DNA of 64,000 nucleotides from an uncultured Flavobacterium sp. (lineage in GTDB: Bacteria > Bacteroidota > Bacteroidia > Flavobacteriales > Flavobacteriaceae). The number at the start of each line of letters is the position of its first letter. Positions within the stretch are counted from its first letter, which is position 1. The stretch is from the NCBI RefSeq assembly GCF_963422545.1, contig NZ_OY730258.1, positions 20,105 to 84,104 of the forward strand. Direction: 5' to 3'. This document shows, piece after piece, positions 38,155 through 45,943 of the stretch. The notes beneath the pieces were generated by a model. The model was not told the DNA's origin, searched no databases, and was given only the letters and a program-made list of their open reading frames with translations. Position numbers and translations under genes: made by a program.

Positions 38155-38228
38155 TTAATTTTTGAAACGCAGGGTTTTAATTCAAAAAATGGTTTTATCT
38201 TTAAGCCTTTAGAAAATCGATATTCATT

Positions 38229-38636
38229 ATGGAACAGAAAATACATCAGGGAAAAAACGTCAAACGTTTTAGAGAAATGCTTAACATAAAGCAGGAAGCA
38301 TTGGCTTATGATCTCGGAAATGACTGGAATCAGAAGAAAATTTCTATGCTCGAGCAGAAAGATGTAATTGAAGATAATCTGTTGAAACAAATCTCAGCAG
38401 TATTAAAAATTCCAGTTGAAGCTTTTCAGAATTTTGATGAAGAACAGGCTATTAATATTATTTCTAATACTTTTCATGAAGGAGCAGTTGCTAACAATTC
38501 TGGACATATCAATTGTACTTTCAATCCTGTTGACAAAATTGTTCAATTATATGATGAAAAAATTGCGTTATACGAGCGTATGCTGAAAGAGAAAGATGAA
38601 ATGATGACAAGGCTTGAAAAACTAATTAATAAATAA
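38229..38636 (+). CDS. XRE-type HTH regulator with C-terminal coiled coil (copy 1)
   Basis: 135 residues. The N-terminal HTH reads GKNVKRFREMLNIKQEALAY (about 8-27), then WNQKKISMLEQKDVI with LLKQISAVLKIPVEAF, a Cro/C1-type fold. The C-terminal 35 residues (LYDEKIALYERMLKEKDEMM) form a strong heptad coiled coil, probably for dimerisation. It is nearly identical over most of its length to the protein at 57844-58248; only the segment around 84-98 differs. No operon partner is present; a bidirectional terminator separates it from a convergent small gene. Confidence 0.9.
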   Translation: MEQKIHQGKNVKRFREMLNIKQEALAYDLGNDWNQKKISMLEQKDVIEDNLLKQISAVLKIPVEAFQNFDEEQAINIISNTFHEGAVANNSGHINCTFNPVDKIVQLYDEKIALYERMLKEKDEMMTRLEKLINK

Positions 38637-38662
38637 TTATTCATAGAAGATATATTAATTCT

Positions 38663-38692
38663 AAAAAGAGACTTTTGAAGTCTCTTTTTTTT
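38663..38692. terminator. Bidirectional terminator
   Basis: AAAAGAGACTT-TTG-AAGTCTCTTTT with T runs on both strands, between the convergent XRE gene and the small membrane-protein gene. Confidence 0.85.
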
Positions 38693-38695
38693 GTT

Positions 38696-38929
38696 TTATA
38701 ACTCATCAATCTTAACTAACCTAAGCGTAAGGTAACTTAATAAAATTAAATTTAGAAATGTAAAGACTGGAGTAATGAGTCCGTTAAAATAATTTGCAAA
38801 ACTTACCCAATCTTCATTGTTTTCCGATAAATTTAAAGAACCGAATTTATAAATATATAAACCAACCGTTATAATGACTGATGTTAAACTCGAAATGCAT
38901 AATAATAAAATTATTTTTTTTGAATTCAT
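38696..38929 (-). CDS. Small two-helix membrane protein
   Basis: 77 residues with two transmembrane segments (about 5-25 and 50-70) joined by a loop containing DWVSFANYFNGLITPVFTFL. The FANYFNGLITPVF pattern resembles the N-terminal membrane part of putative phage abortive-infection proteins (putAbiC-like, W..FG.FFGG.LNPIFSF). Those are much longer, so this may be a truncated relative or an independent small protein. Function unknown. Confidence 0.6.
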   Translation of the reverse strand: MNSKKIILLLCISSLTSVIITVGLYIYKFGSLNLSENNEDWVSFANYFNGLITPVFTFLNLILLSYLTLRLVKIDEL

Positions 38930-39329
38930 TTTCTTTAATTTTAAGTTACAAATTGAAAATTTATTATGTTTTGGAAATAACTAAAATAGCACTTTTAAAG
39001 TATAATCACTCTTTTGGTAGCAAAAGTTTGTTTTTATAGATTACTCCCGCTCTACGAAGTACCCTTCTTTACGCTGCGTAAATGTCTCTGACTTTAAAAC
39101 TAATTTTCTTAGAATATTTTTACTGAATGTAAAAAAATCCAAGACAATAACAAGAACTAACAGTAAAAAGTCGGGAGACTTCTACTAGATTTATAATTTC
39201 TAAAGAACAAAAAATTGCACAAAGTCAGAGACATTTGTGCAGCTTTTCATGAGAACACTTTGAAGAGCGGAGTATTCGTTCGCTAAGAGTTATTTTTGTA
39301 TCTACATTTCAATTTTTAAAAGTACATAA
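38930..39329. other. Noncoding region occupied by a MITE-like palindrome
   Basis: No gene. Most of the space is a long inverted repeat (39041-39277). The remainder is AT-rich promoter-like sequence for the minus-strand small membrane gene. Confidence 0.6.
39041..39277. repeat. MITE-like element with ~55-bp imperfect terminal inverted repeats
   Basis: The left arm (39041-39095) and right arm (39221-39277) are inverted copies, with a perfect 15-bp core (AATGTCTCTGACTTT / AAAGTCAGAGACATT) and matching flanks such as CTCCCGCTCT and AGAGCGGAG. About 125 bases without an ORF lie between. One arm-like sequence recurs alone at 62488-62546. Confidence 0.65.
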
Positions 39330-39809
39330 CTATACCCTTTCGATTTTACAAATAAAACAGCAAGCTTCTGAATTTCTTGCATGAAGGTATTCAACATTAC
39401 TTTTTGTTTCAAAGATTTCAGCAATTAGTAAATCGATGTCATTATCGCCAACTAATTTAGTAAAAATCATTTTTTGTTCTTTGCTATAGCCGATTAGCGA
39501 TAACGGAAAATTTTCTTTATCTGCTTTTAATTCTGTGGGGAAATTGTAAATATCCGAATATTGTTCAACTTCGTTTTTGTGAATAAATATAGGTCCAGAT
39601 TGATTAAAAGCATTGTTTTCTGAAAACGGACTATAAGCAAAAACTAAACGAATATCCTTACCGACATTAAATGGTTTCAACGAAATTCGACATGGTCCTT
39701 TTCCCGTTGCTAATTGCTCGTAAACTTGATTACCAAAATTATCAATATTTGTTTTCCGAATTTGACTTACAAACTCTTTAGACAACGGAACAATTTTAAA
39801 TTTTTTCAT
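39330..39809 (-). CDS. DUF1203-family protein
   Basis: 159 residues, no signal peptide. The family fingerprint is visible: GPCRISLKPFNVGKDIRLV (cf. the YPCRVSL..A.VG of DUF1203), a middle SGPIFIHKNE block and a C-terminal VEYLHARNSEACCFICKIER, matching the conserved H..N...GC segment. The molecular role of DUF1203 is unknown. It sits alone between two repeat elements. Confidence 0.8.
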   Translation of the reverse strand: MKKFKIVPLSKEFVSQIRKTNIDNFGNQVYEQLATGKGPCRISLKPFNVGKDIRLVFAYSPFSENNAFNQSGPIFIHKNEVEQYSDIYNFPTELKADKENFPLSLIGYSKEQKMIFTKLVGDNDIDLLIAEIFETKSNVEYLHARNSEACCFICKIERV

Positions 39810-39885
39810 ATTTTTTATATTTTAAATCAAAACAAATTTATATTCTGTTCCTCTTATTAAAAACCCGTTTCTTGCTCAATTTTCC

Positions 39886-40052
39886 CTCGATCCCCGATAG
39901 ACAGGACATCCAAACCAAATTCATAAAGCCAATAAAAGACAGACACTATATATGGTATGCCAATATATTCAAATCTTCCATAAAATTTATAGAAATTTGT
40001 CCTGTCGAGGTCACAGAATTAAAATCCCATTTCTAACGAAATGGGATTTTTT
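39886..40052. repeat. Palindromic repeat family B, copy 2, with hairpin
   Basis: CTCGATCCCCGATAGACAGG at the left and TTTGTCCTGTCGAGGTCAC at the right are inverted ends. They are followed by the hairpin AAAATCCCATTTCTAACGAA/ATGGGATTTTTT at 40021-40052, nearly identical to that of copy 1. Confidence 0.7.
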
Positions 40053-40138
40053 TTATGGCTTTTTTTTCCTATTATAACAGATAACGGATCAGGATCAAAA
40101 GTTGGGGATTAAGCAAAAAGATTAGATAATCTGAATAA

Positions 40139-40312
40139 GAAAACTTAAGTGATGAGGAAATTGAAATATTATCTCAACTAGTTATTAAAAATCCAATATC
40201 AGATTTATGGAAACAAATTGCCAGTAAACTAACTTCTGAACAAAAACTAAGAATCAATAAAAAAGTTGATAATAAAAAATATTCTGAATCAGAAATGGCC
40301 AGAAGGATTTGA
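40139..40312 (+). pseudogene. Start-less relic of a small helical protein
   Basis: A 57-codon frame after an in-frame TAA encodes NLSDEEIEILSQLVIKNPIS, then LWKQIASKLTSEQKLRI and ends EMARRI. It lacks a start codon and a ribosome site. Possibly the C-terminus of a lost regulatory or structural protein. Confidence 0.35.
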
Positions 40313-40610
40313 CGAAAACGGGAATAAAAAAACAAACTAAGGATCTTTACACCTCCTAACAGCTACTTATGTTTTTTTACAAACCTCATACTTCTTGCAG
40401 TTGGTGCCTAGCACTGACCATATTCGGTTTACTTCAGGACAGCTCTCAGCGGTTCGTTATTTTAAACTGACCGCCAACGAACAGGGCATTGCGAAGGTAA
40501 GGAATTAGAAGTGCTAATATTCATCTTATCTCAAATATTGATTAGAATTCCCAATGCTCATTTTTAGCAAAAATGTCTCGTTTTTGCAATACCCTTGCTA
40601 GATGTAGTTT

Positions 40611-41384
40611 TTATTTGGTCAAGGTAATTTTTAGCTCCTCTGCTTTTTTTCGCCCTGCTTTATAATTTGGGTCTAATGCAATTGCTTTGTCAAGATATGC
40701 AAGTGATTGAGCTCTATATTTTTTACCTTGTCTTTGTTTGGCCCAGGCCCAATAGGTAAAACTCATTACTTTCCAATTGGCATAGTCAATATTTTTGTCT
40801 TGTTTTATAATTATTGATTGAAAATCGTGTTGTGCAAACTTTCTTTTTGAGAAGAAAAACCAAGGTAAGTTTTCAGCAACACTTCCCCTTAGAAATTCTG
40901 GCAAGTACGATACACTTGCATAATTTTTTACTGCGTCATTAAATAAGGCAAACGCCTCTCCTAATAATTTCAGTTTATTTGTTTCAGCACCAACCAATGA
41001 CAATGCAGAGGCTCTGTAAGATGCTACGAAGGGCAATAATTCTTTTGAAGTATTGGGTAGATTGAAAAGCTCACTTAATGTGTCAAAACTTTTTTTAGCA
41101 TAACCCTTAAATTCAGTTTTAGACAAAAATGAAAGATTTAATGCCGTTTCATGGTAAATAATACCAAGCCGGGCTTTATTAATTTCATTCGGATTTTGGT
41201 GGTAATTTTCTTCAACTTCTTTTAGTATTGTTTTCAATTGAGTTGTGTCAATTACCTCCATCACATCATCTAATTGATCTTCAAAGGCTTTTACTTTTAA
41301 AAAGTCTAAGTTTTGTGCCTGCGCCGTTAAGCTGTTAATTGTTGTCATTGCTAAAATAATTGAGGTGATTAATAATTGTCTCAT
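40611..41384 (-). CDS. Exported TPR-like protein
   Basis: 257 residues. Signal peptide ending SLTAQAQ (about 24). The rest is helical with TPR-like pairs (ALSLVGAETNKLKLLGEAFA and, clearest, SLAYLDKAIALDPNYKAGRK near the C-terminus). It starts 65 bases after the Crp/Fnr gene on the same strand and is probably in one operon with it. The role is unknown; the pairing suggests an exported factor under control of that regulator. Confidence 0.75.
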   Translation of the reverse strand: MRQLLITSIILAMTTINSLTAQAQNLDFLKVKAFEDQLDDVMEVIDTTQLKTILKEVEENYHQNPNEINKARLGIIYHETALNLSFLSKTEFKGYAKKSFDTLSELFNLPNTSKELLPFVASYRASALSLVGAETNKLKLLGEAFALFNDAVKNYASVSYLPEFLRGSVAENLPWFFFSKRKFAQHDFQSIIIKQDKNIDYANWKVMSFTYWAWAKQRQGKKYRAQSLAYLDKAIALDPNYKAGRKKAEELKITLTK

Positions 41385-41449
41385 TTTTTATTTGTCTAAT
41401 TGATCAGACAAAATTGCAACTCAATGATACTGTATAACGATGACTTAAG

Positions 41450-42046
41450 TTAAGACTTTGATTTTTTGAAAATCCTATTTCTAATCCTGCTCAAACTCTC
41501 AGGGCTTACACCCAAAAAGGCAGCTATATATTTTTGAGGCACCCGCTGAAAAAGGTCAGGCTGCTTTTTTATTAAATTTTCAAAGCGTTCTTCTGGTTTA
41601 TCAGAAGAAAGCGACATCGCAATTTCTGTTGCCCTTTGTGCTACTTGCTCTGCCATTAGTCTGCCAAAAGTTTCATATTTGCTGCACTCTGTGTATAATT
41701 TATAAAGGGGTTCTTTTCTGATAACAAATACCGTTGTGTCTTCCATAGCTTGCAAGTTCATTATGCAAGAGGTGTTATTGGTAAAACTTTTAAAGTCTGT
41801 TACCCAAGAATTTTCAAAAGAAATATCGCAGGTTTTCTCTACTCCCTCTTTTATATGAAAGTGTCTGATTGTGCCCTGAGCAATAAAGCCGATGAAGTTG
41901 CAAACTATCCCGTCTTGCAGTAAAAAGTCCTTTTTCTTTATTTTTTTTACTTCAAAATAGGTGTCTATAAGTTTGAGCTCGTTGTCCGTTAAAGGAACTG
42001 TTGTCTTGCAATATATTTTAAGTCTGTCAAACATTGTATTGGTCAT
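41450..42046 (-). CDS. Crp/Fnr-family transcriptional regulator
   Basis: 198 residues. An N-terminal cyclic-nucleotide-binding-like beta barrel (about 25-120) lacks the RxS phosphate-binding motif of true CRP. The C-terminus is a short HTH (QKYIAAFLGVSPESLSRIRN). This short-tailed form is typical of the many Crp-like proteins of Bacteroidota, which often act on a single neighbouring operon. An upstream element GCTAACGTCTGGG (about 42057) resembles one at 61600. Confidence 0.9.
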   Translation of the reverse strand: MTNTMFDRLKIYCKTTVPLTDNELKLIDTYFEVKKIKKKDFLLQDGIVCNFIGFIAQGTIRHFHIKEGVEKTCDISFENSWVTDFKSFTNNTSCIMNLQAMEDTTVFVIRKEPLYKLYTECSKYETFGRLMAEQVAQRATEIAMSLSSDKPEERFENLIKKQPDLFQRVPQKYIAAFLGVSPESLSRIRNRIFKKSKS

Positions 42047-42097
42047 GAAAAATTACAGCTAACGTCTGGGTAATAAAGCGGTTTTGTGACTAAATTA

Positions 42098-42870
42098 GGT
42101 TCTGTCGCATCTATCAGAATCAAATATAAGAATTTAAGTAATTTAAAAGTTAGCCCGCCAATTTACAAAAGGATTTAAATATAGTTTTCCCGGGATTAAC
42201 CATCTGATTCTTTCTAAGCATATAAACAGCCTCAATACCGCTTAAAGTTCTCTTTGCGGATTCAAAATTTTTAAAACCTAAACCATTTAAAATCCTCCAC
42301 TTTATAAAACGATGGTCCTGTTCTACAATATTGTTGAGATATTTACACTGCCGGATTTTAATCTTTAAAAACGAAGCCTTGTTATAGACTTTGATCGCTG
42401 CAGTATTAGAACCGCTTTTATCAATGTTTATTACTCTTGGCCGGCAGTTATTACTAATCGCTTTAATTAGAAATGACTGGGCACTTATCCTCTGTCTTCT
42501 CTTAGTTAATAAGAAATCAACTGTATTGCCAGATCTATCAACTGCTCTATACAAATAACACCATTGTCCTTTAATTTTAATATAAGTCTCATCCATTCTC
42601 CAACTACTGCCAACTTCTACTTTGCGTTTCTTCATTTGCATCTCCATTAATGGTGCAAACTTAAATACCCAGCGCTGAATGGTAGCATGATCAACATGAA
42701 CTCCTCGCATTTTCATGATCTCTTCAACATCTCGATAACTTAAAGTAAACCTAAGCTTGAAATAGATTGCCTGCAGAATAATAGACTTTGGATAGCAATG
42801 ACCTTTTGTATTCATGAGTTTAAGAATTAAAAAAGGCAAAATAAAACTTAGCTTTAAATGCGACAGAGCC
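42098..42870 (-). mobile_element. IS6-family insertion sequence, apparently intact
   Basis: 773 bp bounded by 13-bp terminal inverted repeats GGTTCTGTCGCAT (42098-42110) and ATGCGACAGAGCC (42858-42870, the complement of GGCTCTGTCGCAT), differing at one position and close to the IS26 pattern. It contains one transposase gene with a full DDE triad. The flanking 8-mers (CTAAATTA and ATTACTAA) are not duplicated, and the right end cuts through the coding sequence of a gene relic, so an adjacent deletion or recombination has occurred. Confidence 0.92.
42150..42815 (-). CDS. IS6-family (IS26-like) transposase
   Basis: 221 residues from the ATG at 42813-42815 (MNTKGHCYPKSIILQ), chosen because it aligns with the start of IS26 transposase. 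Longer in-frame starts run into or past the terminal repeat. HTH region TLSYRDVEEIMKMRGVHVDH. DDE catalytic residues: Asp in WRMDETYIKIKG, Asp in RVINIDKSGSN and Glu in NNIVEQDHRFIKWR. It carries out replicative or targeted conservative transposition. A truncated copy lies at 497-842. Confidence 0.93.
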   Translation of the reverse strand: MNTKGHCYPKSIILQAIYFKLRFTLSYRDVEEIMKMRGVHVDHATIQRWVFKFAPLMEMQMKKRKVEVGSSWRMDETYIKIKGQWCYLYRAVDRSGNTVDFLLTKRRQRISAQSFLIKAISNNCRPRVINIDKSGSNTAAIKVYNKASFLKIKIRQCKYLNNIVEQDHRFIKWRILNGLGFKNFESAKRTLSGIEAVYMLRKNQMVNPGKTIFKSFCKLAG

Positions 42871-43018
42871 ATTACTAACAGTTCGAGATCAAAATCAAAA
42901 CAAGGTATTTTCAATCGTTGATAAGGTGTGGCTAGTGATGGAAAAAAATTTTGAGGAACAAACATTTATTATTTCTGAAGGCGGATTAATTGTTCAAAAT
43001 TTGGGTAAAAAAGAATGA
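42871..43018 (+). pseudogene. 3' fragment of a paralogue of the 63262 gene, cut by the IS
   Basis: Directly from the IS end a 48-codon frame reads LLTVRDQNQNKVFSIVDKVW, then FEEQTFIISEGGLIVQNLGK and a stop. It matches the C-terminal half of the protein at 63262-63537 almost residue for residue. The 5' part is missing from the other side of the IS, so the gene was truncated by an IS-linked deletion. Confidence 0.9.
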
Positions 43019-43364
43019 GAATTTGCAATTACCGAAAACCGTAATCAATATAATTTCAACGCTCTTATATTTGGATAAATTATAATCACATGAAAACTGA
43101 AGAAGGAACAATTATTCCTCATGAGTGAATGGTGACTTGTTTGTTTTTTTCACAGGCGTAGATAAGATTATTATATTGTATTTGAATGTTATTTTTAATA
43201 CATTGTACAATACAAAAGTACATTGACTAATTGACATTAGATTGATTAAGAATGCAAAGGGCTATGAAGTAAGTCATTAAAAATGAGACCTATTCGGCTA
43301 CCCCTTACGCAACTAAACTTGACAATACACACACACAATCAATGAATTAAGGAAACGGTAGATC

Positions 43365-43381
43365 ATCCTGCCACCCCGACA
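43365..43381 (+). other. Probable tRNA-Pro 3'-end remnant (possible attachment site)
   Basis: ATCCTGCCACCCCGACA matches the 3' end of bacterial tRNA-Pro (T-stem CCTGC, acceptor CACCCCG, discriminator A). The rest of a tRNA is not present upstream. A rho-independent terminator follows at once, as after a normal tRNA gene. Integrative elements that use a tRNA 3' end leave such a copy at one junction. Confidence 0.45.
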
Positions 43382-43384
43382 AAG

Positions 43385-43417
43385 AATCCTTTTCTGCACA
43401 GCAGAGAAGGATTTTTT
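43385..43417 (+). terminator. Rho-independent terminator
   Basis: AATCCTTTTCTGC-ACA-GCAGAGAAGGATT followed by TTTT: a long stem with one mismatch. It lies immediately after the tRNA-like remnant, with no intact gene upstream. Confidence 0.8.
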
Positions 43418-43614
43418 ATTTTACAGGAAATTCAGGCTTTGCCTGGAAATTCGTATAAAATAAAAAAGACCGGCGGTTTGCTAAAACAGCATGAAGACCC
43501 CCTTGTTACGGCTCCCTCTTTCAGTATCCTGGAATAATCCCGTAGAAAGACCTGTCATAAGATGCTTAGATTTAAGATTTATGCCTGTTTAAATATCCCA
43601 TTGCTTTTTCCAAA

Positions 43615-43977
43615 TCATGCCTTTCTCATAGGGTATATAGGCTGCTTATGCTTCGGGAGATTGTCCCATCTTGTCCTTAAATGCATTATTTCCGGGGTTA
43701 CGGCTAATATATCGAATAAGACAGCCGAATCCATATCTTCAATATCAAGATGCAGGATATCTGTTTGCTTGTATTTGTCCAGACGCCATGAAGCCGGAAT
43801 ATTATACAGTGTACACGGTCCGTTGGGTCCGCTTTTATGCATGCCGTGAATTGCCGTCCCGTCTTCATTAAGAATAATATAAGCGTTGTCGCAAGCTGGT
43901 CCATTAGGCTCAAAATTTTCAGGAAAAAACCATTTCCCTACCATAGTATCTTTTAACGCTGAACTATTTGCTTCCAT
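43615..43977 (-). CDS. Small lipocalin-like hypothetical protein
   Basis: 120 residues without a signal peptide. It begins with MVGKWFFPENF (11-21), a GxW motif as in lipocalin-like domains, followed by alternating strands (NAYIILNEDGTAIHGMH, DILHLDIEDM, EIMHLRTRW). GC content is visibly higher than in nearby genes, which suggests transfer together with the next gene. Function unknown; the lipocalin relation is only a pattern match. Confidence 0.6.
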   Translation of the reverse strand: MEANSSALKDTMVGKWFFPENFEPNGPACDNAYIILNEDGTAIHGMHKSGPNGPCTLYNIPASWRLDKYKQTDILHLDIEDMDSAVLFDILAVTPEIMHLRTRWDNLPKHKQPIYPMRKA

Positions 43978-44137
43978 GTATTTGTTTTTTAATAGTATAC
44001 TTGTTTACCAGAATTTATTACAAGGATACGAAAAACGGTATAATATGTTGATTATATTTTTAATTAGTTTGCGGCTTAAACAATTAATATTTCACTAATA
44101 AGCCTCAAATCTTCCAGCAAATGGTTCGAGTTTTGTA

Positions 44138-44716
44138 CTATAAGGTGCTGTTCTTTATACAGCGTACCGATTGCCCCACTTCATGTGAGTATTTATTTCT
44201 TCCGGCATAACTGCCTGATCCAAGGATAAGTGTAAATGCCATGCCGTCCTTAGCTGTTGCACCCCAAAAATAAGCCTTCTCACGAAGAAAAATAAAGCCG
44301 CCGCCGTATGTGGCTGCACCGGCAGGCAATCCGTTAAATCCGCTTTGATTGGAACCATTATAGTATGAGTACCATAGTTCTACTGATTTCATCTTATAGG
44401 CTGCTGAAGATTCACCCAAAAAGTCTACCAGTGTAGACCACTCCCGCTCAGTGGGCACATGCCAGCCTTCAGGTGCCAGTCCCCGGGGGTCGTTGACCGC
44501 ATACCAGTTATAAAGCCTTCCCCATAGAGGTACATTTGATTCAGCAAAATTATATGCACAGCAAGCGGGTTTTTTATTTTCGGAAGCATTTAGCCACTCC
44601 TCTTCATTTTTTACCTGAAAAATAGGTTCCCCATTGCGATAGGTGGTTATATTAAGGTTTCGTGCCGTCCATATTTGTTGTCCGATAGTGACTTCGGCGA
44701 TAGTAGTTGTGTCCAT
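44138..44716 (-). CDS. FISUMP-domain protein (Fibrobacter major paralogous domain)
   Basis: 192 residues, almost all one FISUMP domain: IGQQIWTARNLNITTYRNGE, then GRLYNWYAVNDPRGLAPEGW, HVPTEREWSTLVDFLG, a Gly-rich core and the closing EVGQSVRCIKN. It lacks the signal peptide usual for these surface proteins, so it may be cytosolic or secreted by another route. FISUMP proteins are related to C-type-lectin/formylglycine-like folds of unknown function. It is the first gene of a GC-richer minus-strand pair with the lipocalin-like gene. Confidence 0.85.
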   Translation of the reverse strand: MDTTTIAEVTIGQQIWTARNLNITTYRNGEPIFQVKNEEEWLNASENKKPACCAYNFAESNVPLWGRLYNWYAVNDPRGLAPEGWHVPTEREWSTLVDFLGESSAAYKMKSVELWYSYYNGSNQSGFNGLPAGAATYGGGFIFLREKAYFWGATAKDGMAFTLILGSGSYAGRNKYSHEVGQSVRCIKNSTL

Positions 44717-45150
44717 TTTTGGTTTGTTGTTTTATTGTTATAGCTTATTCTTATATCTTGTTATTCTACTCTCGAAGCCATATGTACCTCTACATGTTTA
44801 GAAGGTGTATTGGCGGTTTTTATAAAAATTAAATCGTGAACTCCATTTTTGCGTATTCCTAATCTTCTTTTTTAGTAATCAATAAAGCTGGTATTCAAAA
44901 TTATTGAAAACTATGAGGTTATGATTAGGTGTTTTTACGTGTTTTTTAAGATGAGTTCATTAAGTAAGCCAAATGATAAAACATAATAAATGACAATACG
45001 TATTTATACTGCTTTTAATATCTTATACAAGACGTACAGGAAGGAATACTTTAAATAATCTACATCTTGAGTTTTTTATAATTGGATATTTAAATAAGTT
45101 TTGAACAGACAGATTTTTCAATCACTCATTCTTATATATCCGAAAAAAGT

Positions 45151-45310
45151 CTCGATCCCCAACAGGACATCCAAACCAAATTGTTGATGCCATTCAAAGA
45201 CAGACCCTACATATAGTAAGTCAATCTCTTCAAATCCTCCATAAAATGGTGTGAAATCTGTCTGTTAGGGTCACTCTTAAAAAAAAGTTAAAACGAAAGT
45301 TTTAGCTTTT
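45151..45310. repeat. Palindromic repeat family B, copy 3, with hairpin
   Basis: CTCGATCCCCAACAGGACAT at the left end and ATCTGTCTGTTAGGGTCAC (to 45274) at the right end. A different hairpin follows (AAAAGTTAAAAC-GAAA-GTTTTAGCTTTTTT, to about 45310). The position and GAA-type loop are like those of the other copies, but the stem sequence differs. Confidence 0.65.
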
Positions 45311-45528
45311 TTCTGGTCTTTCCCTATCTATTTAACCAGTTAATACCTCCAAAAAAAATGGTTTGGGTGTCCTATAGAGTTGACCTTATTGGATTCAAAC
45401 CGCTTCCAAAGCCTGTAAATATGATACTTGCAGAAATTCCTTGTCTTTATATTAACAATAATTTAGGTTTATGGAATCTGAGGAAGAAAAGGTCATAGGA
45501 AAATTACACCCTCAGAAGGCTCAAAAAA

Positions 45529-45627
45529 ATGCTTAATGATGAAGGAATGAATGTTACTTTGGAATAAGCTGTAGAAATTTTGAGTTTCTTAAAAAACATG
45601 GCAAATGCCGTAGTAATAAAATTTTAA
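45529..45627 (+). pseudogene. Relic of a small conserved protein with in-frame stop
   Basis: The frame MLNDEGMNVTLE-stop-AVEILSFLKNMANAVVIKF is interrupted by a TAA at 45565, where a CAA codon would restore it. The pattern (NxxGxxVTxEQAxEILxFL) looks like a family of ~50-residue proteins that I associate with mobile regions of Bacteroidota. Tentative. Confidence 0.4.
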
Positions 45628-45943
45628 ATGAAAAAGACAAAGATTTGTAAACATGAATCACATAACAATTTACATAGCTGAATGGTCTATTTTTTTTAGA
45701 ATTAAAAGGACTGTAATGCAAAAACTGTTATAGACATGTTCAAATATAAAACTTGCTTCAGTAAAGTTATTTACTCTATATAAATAAAGCAGGATATTAT
45801 TAGATCTGTTAGCTTAGCTTGTGCTCTGAATTTTGCTTGAAAATTCAGTTAGGAATTTTTATTTTTAATCTTTTATTATAAATTTACGCAACTGTCACAA
45901 AGGGCAAACCGTTAGTTAAAATTCAATAAAAAGTCAAAAAAAT

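Larger units (their letters stand above)
37497..38228. other. Repeat-rich noncoding region upstream of XRE regulator 1
   Basis: No intact gene. In order it holds repeat C copy 2, a rearranged repeat A copy 4, repeat B copy 1 with its terminator-like hairpin, and the promoter of the XRE gene, whose upstream 70 bases closely match those of its paralogue at 57844. Confidence 0.6.
39810..40610. other. Intergenic region with repeat B and gene relics
   Basis: Holds repeat B copy 2 and a start-less relic at 40139-40312. A second short plus-strand open frame (about 40341-40509, ending RFTSGQLSAVRYFKLTANEQ...) has higher GC content than its surroundings but no start codon. No intact gene. Confidence 0.5.
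43019..43614. other. Noncoding region with tRNA-like remnant and terminator
   Basis: No intact gene. Contains GGAACAATTATTCCTC (about 43105), also found near 205; a TTGTACAAT palindrome (about 43202); a probable tRNA 3' end at 43365-43381 and a strong terminator. After it, GC content rises towards the two minus-strand genes. Confidence 0.45.
44717..45943. other. Long intergenic region with repeat B and a relic
   Basis: About 1.2 kb without an intact gene. Contains repeat B copy 3 with a hairpin and the relic at 45529-45627. The last 150 bases are AT-rich and should hold the promoter of the serine hydrolase gene. Confidence 0.5.

Noticed and set aside
38079..38390. Minus-strand 103-codon frame over the XRE gene start
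   Set aside because: It is antisense to the XRE gene and runs through repeat B and its hairpin.
43562..43849. Plus-strand frames opposite the lipocalin-like gene
   Set aside because: They are antisense shadows of the minus-strand gene, whose protein has a more coherent composition.
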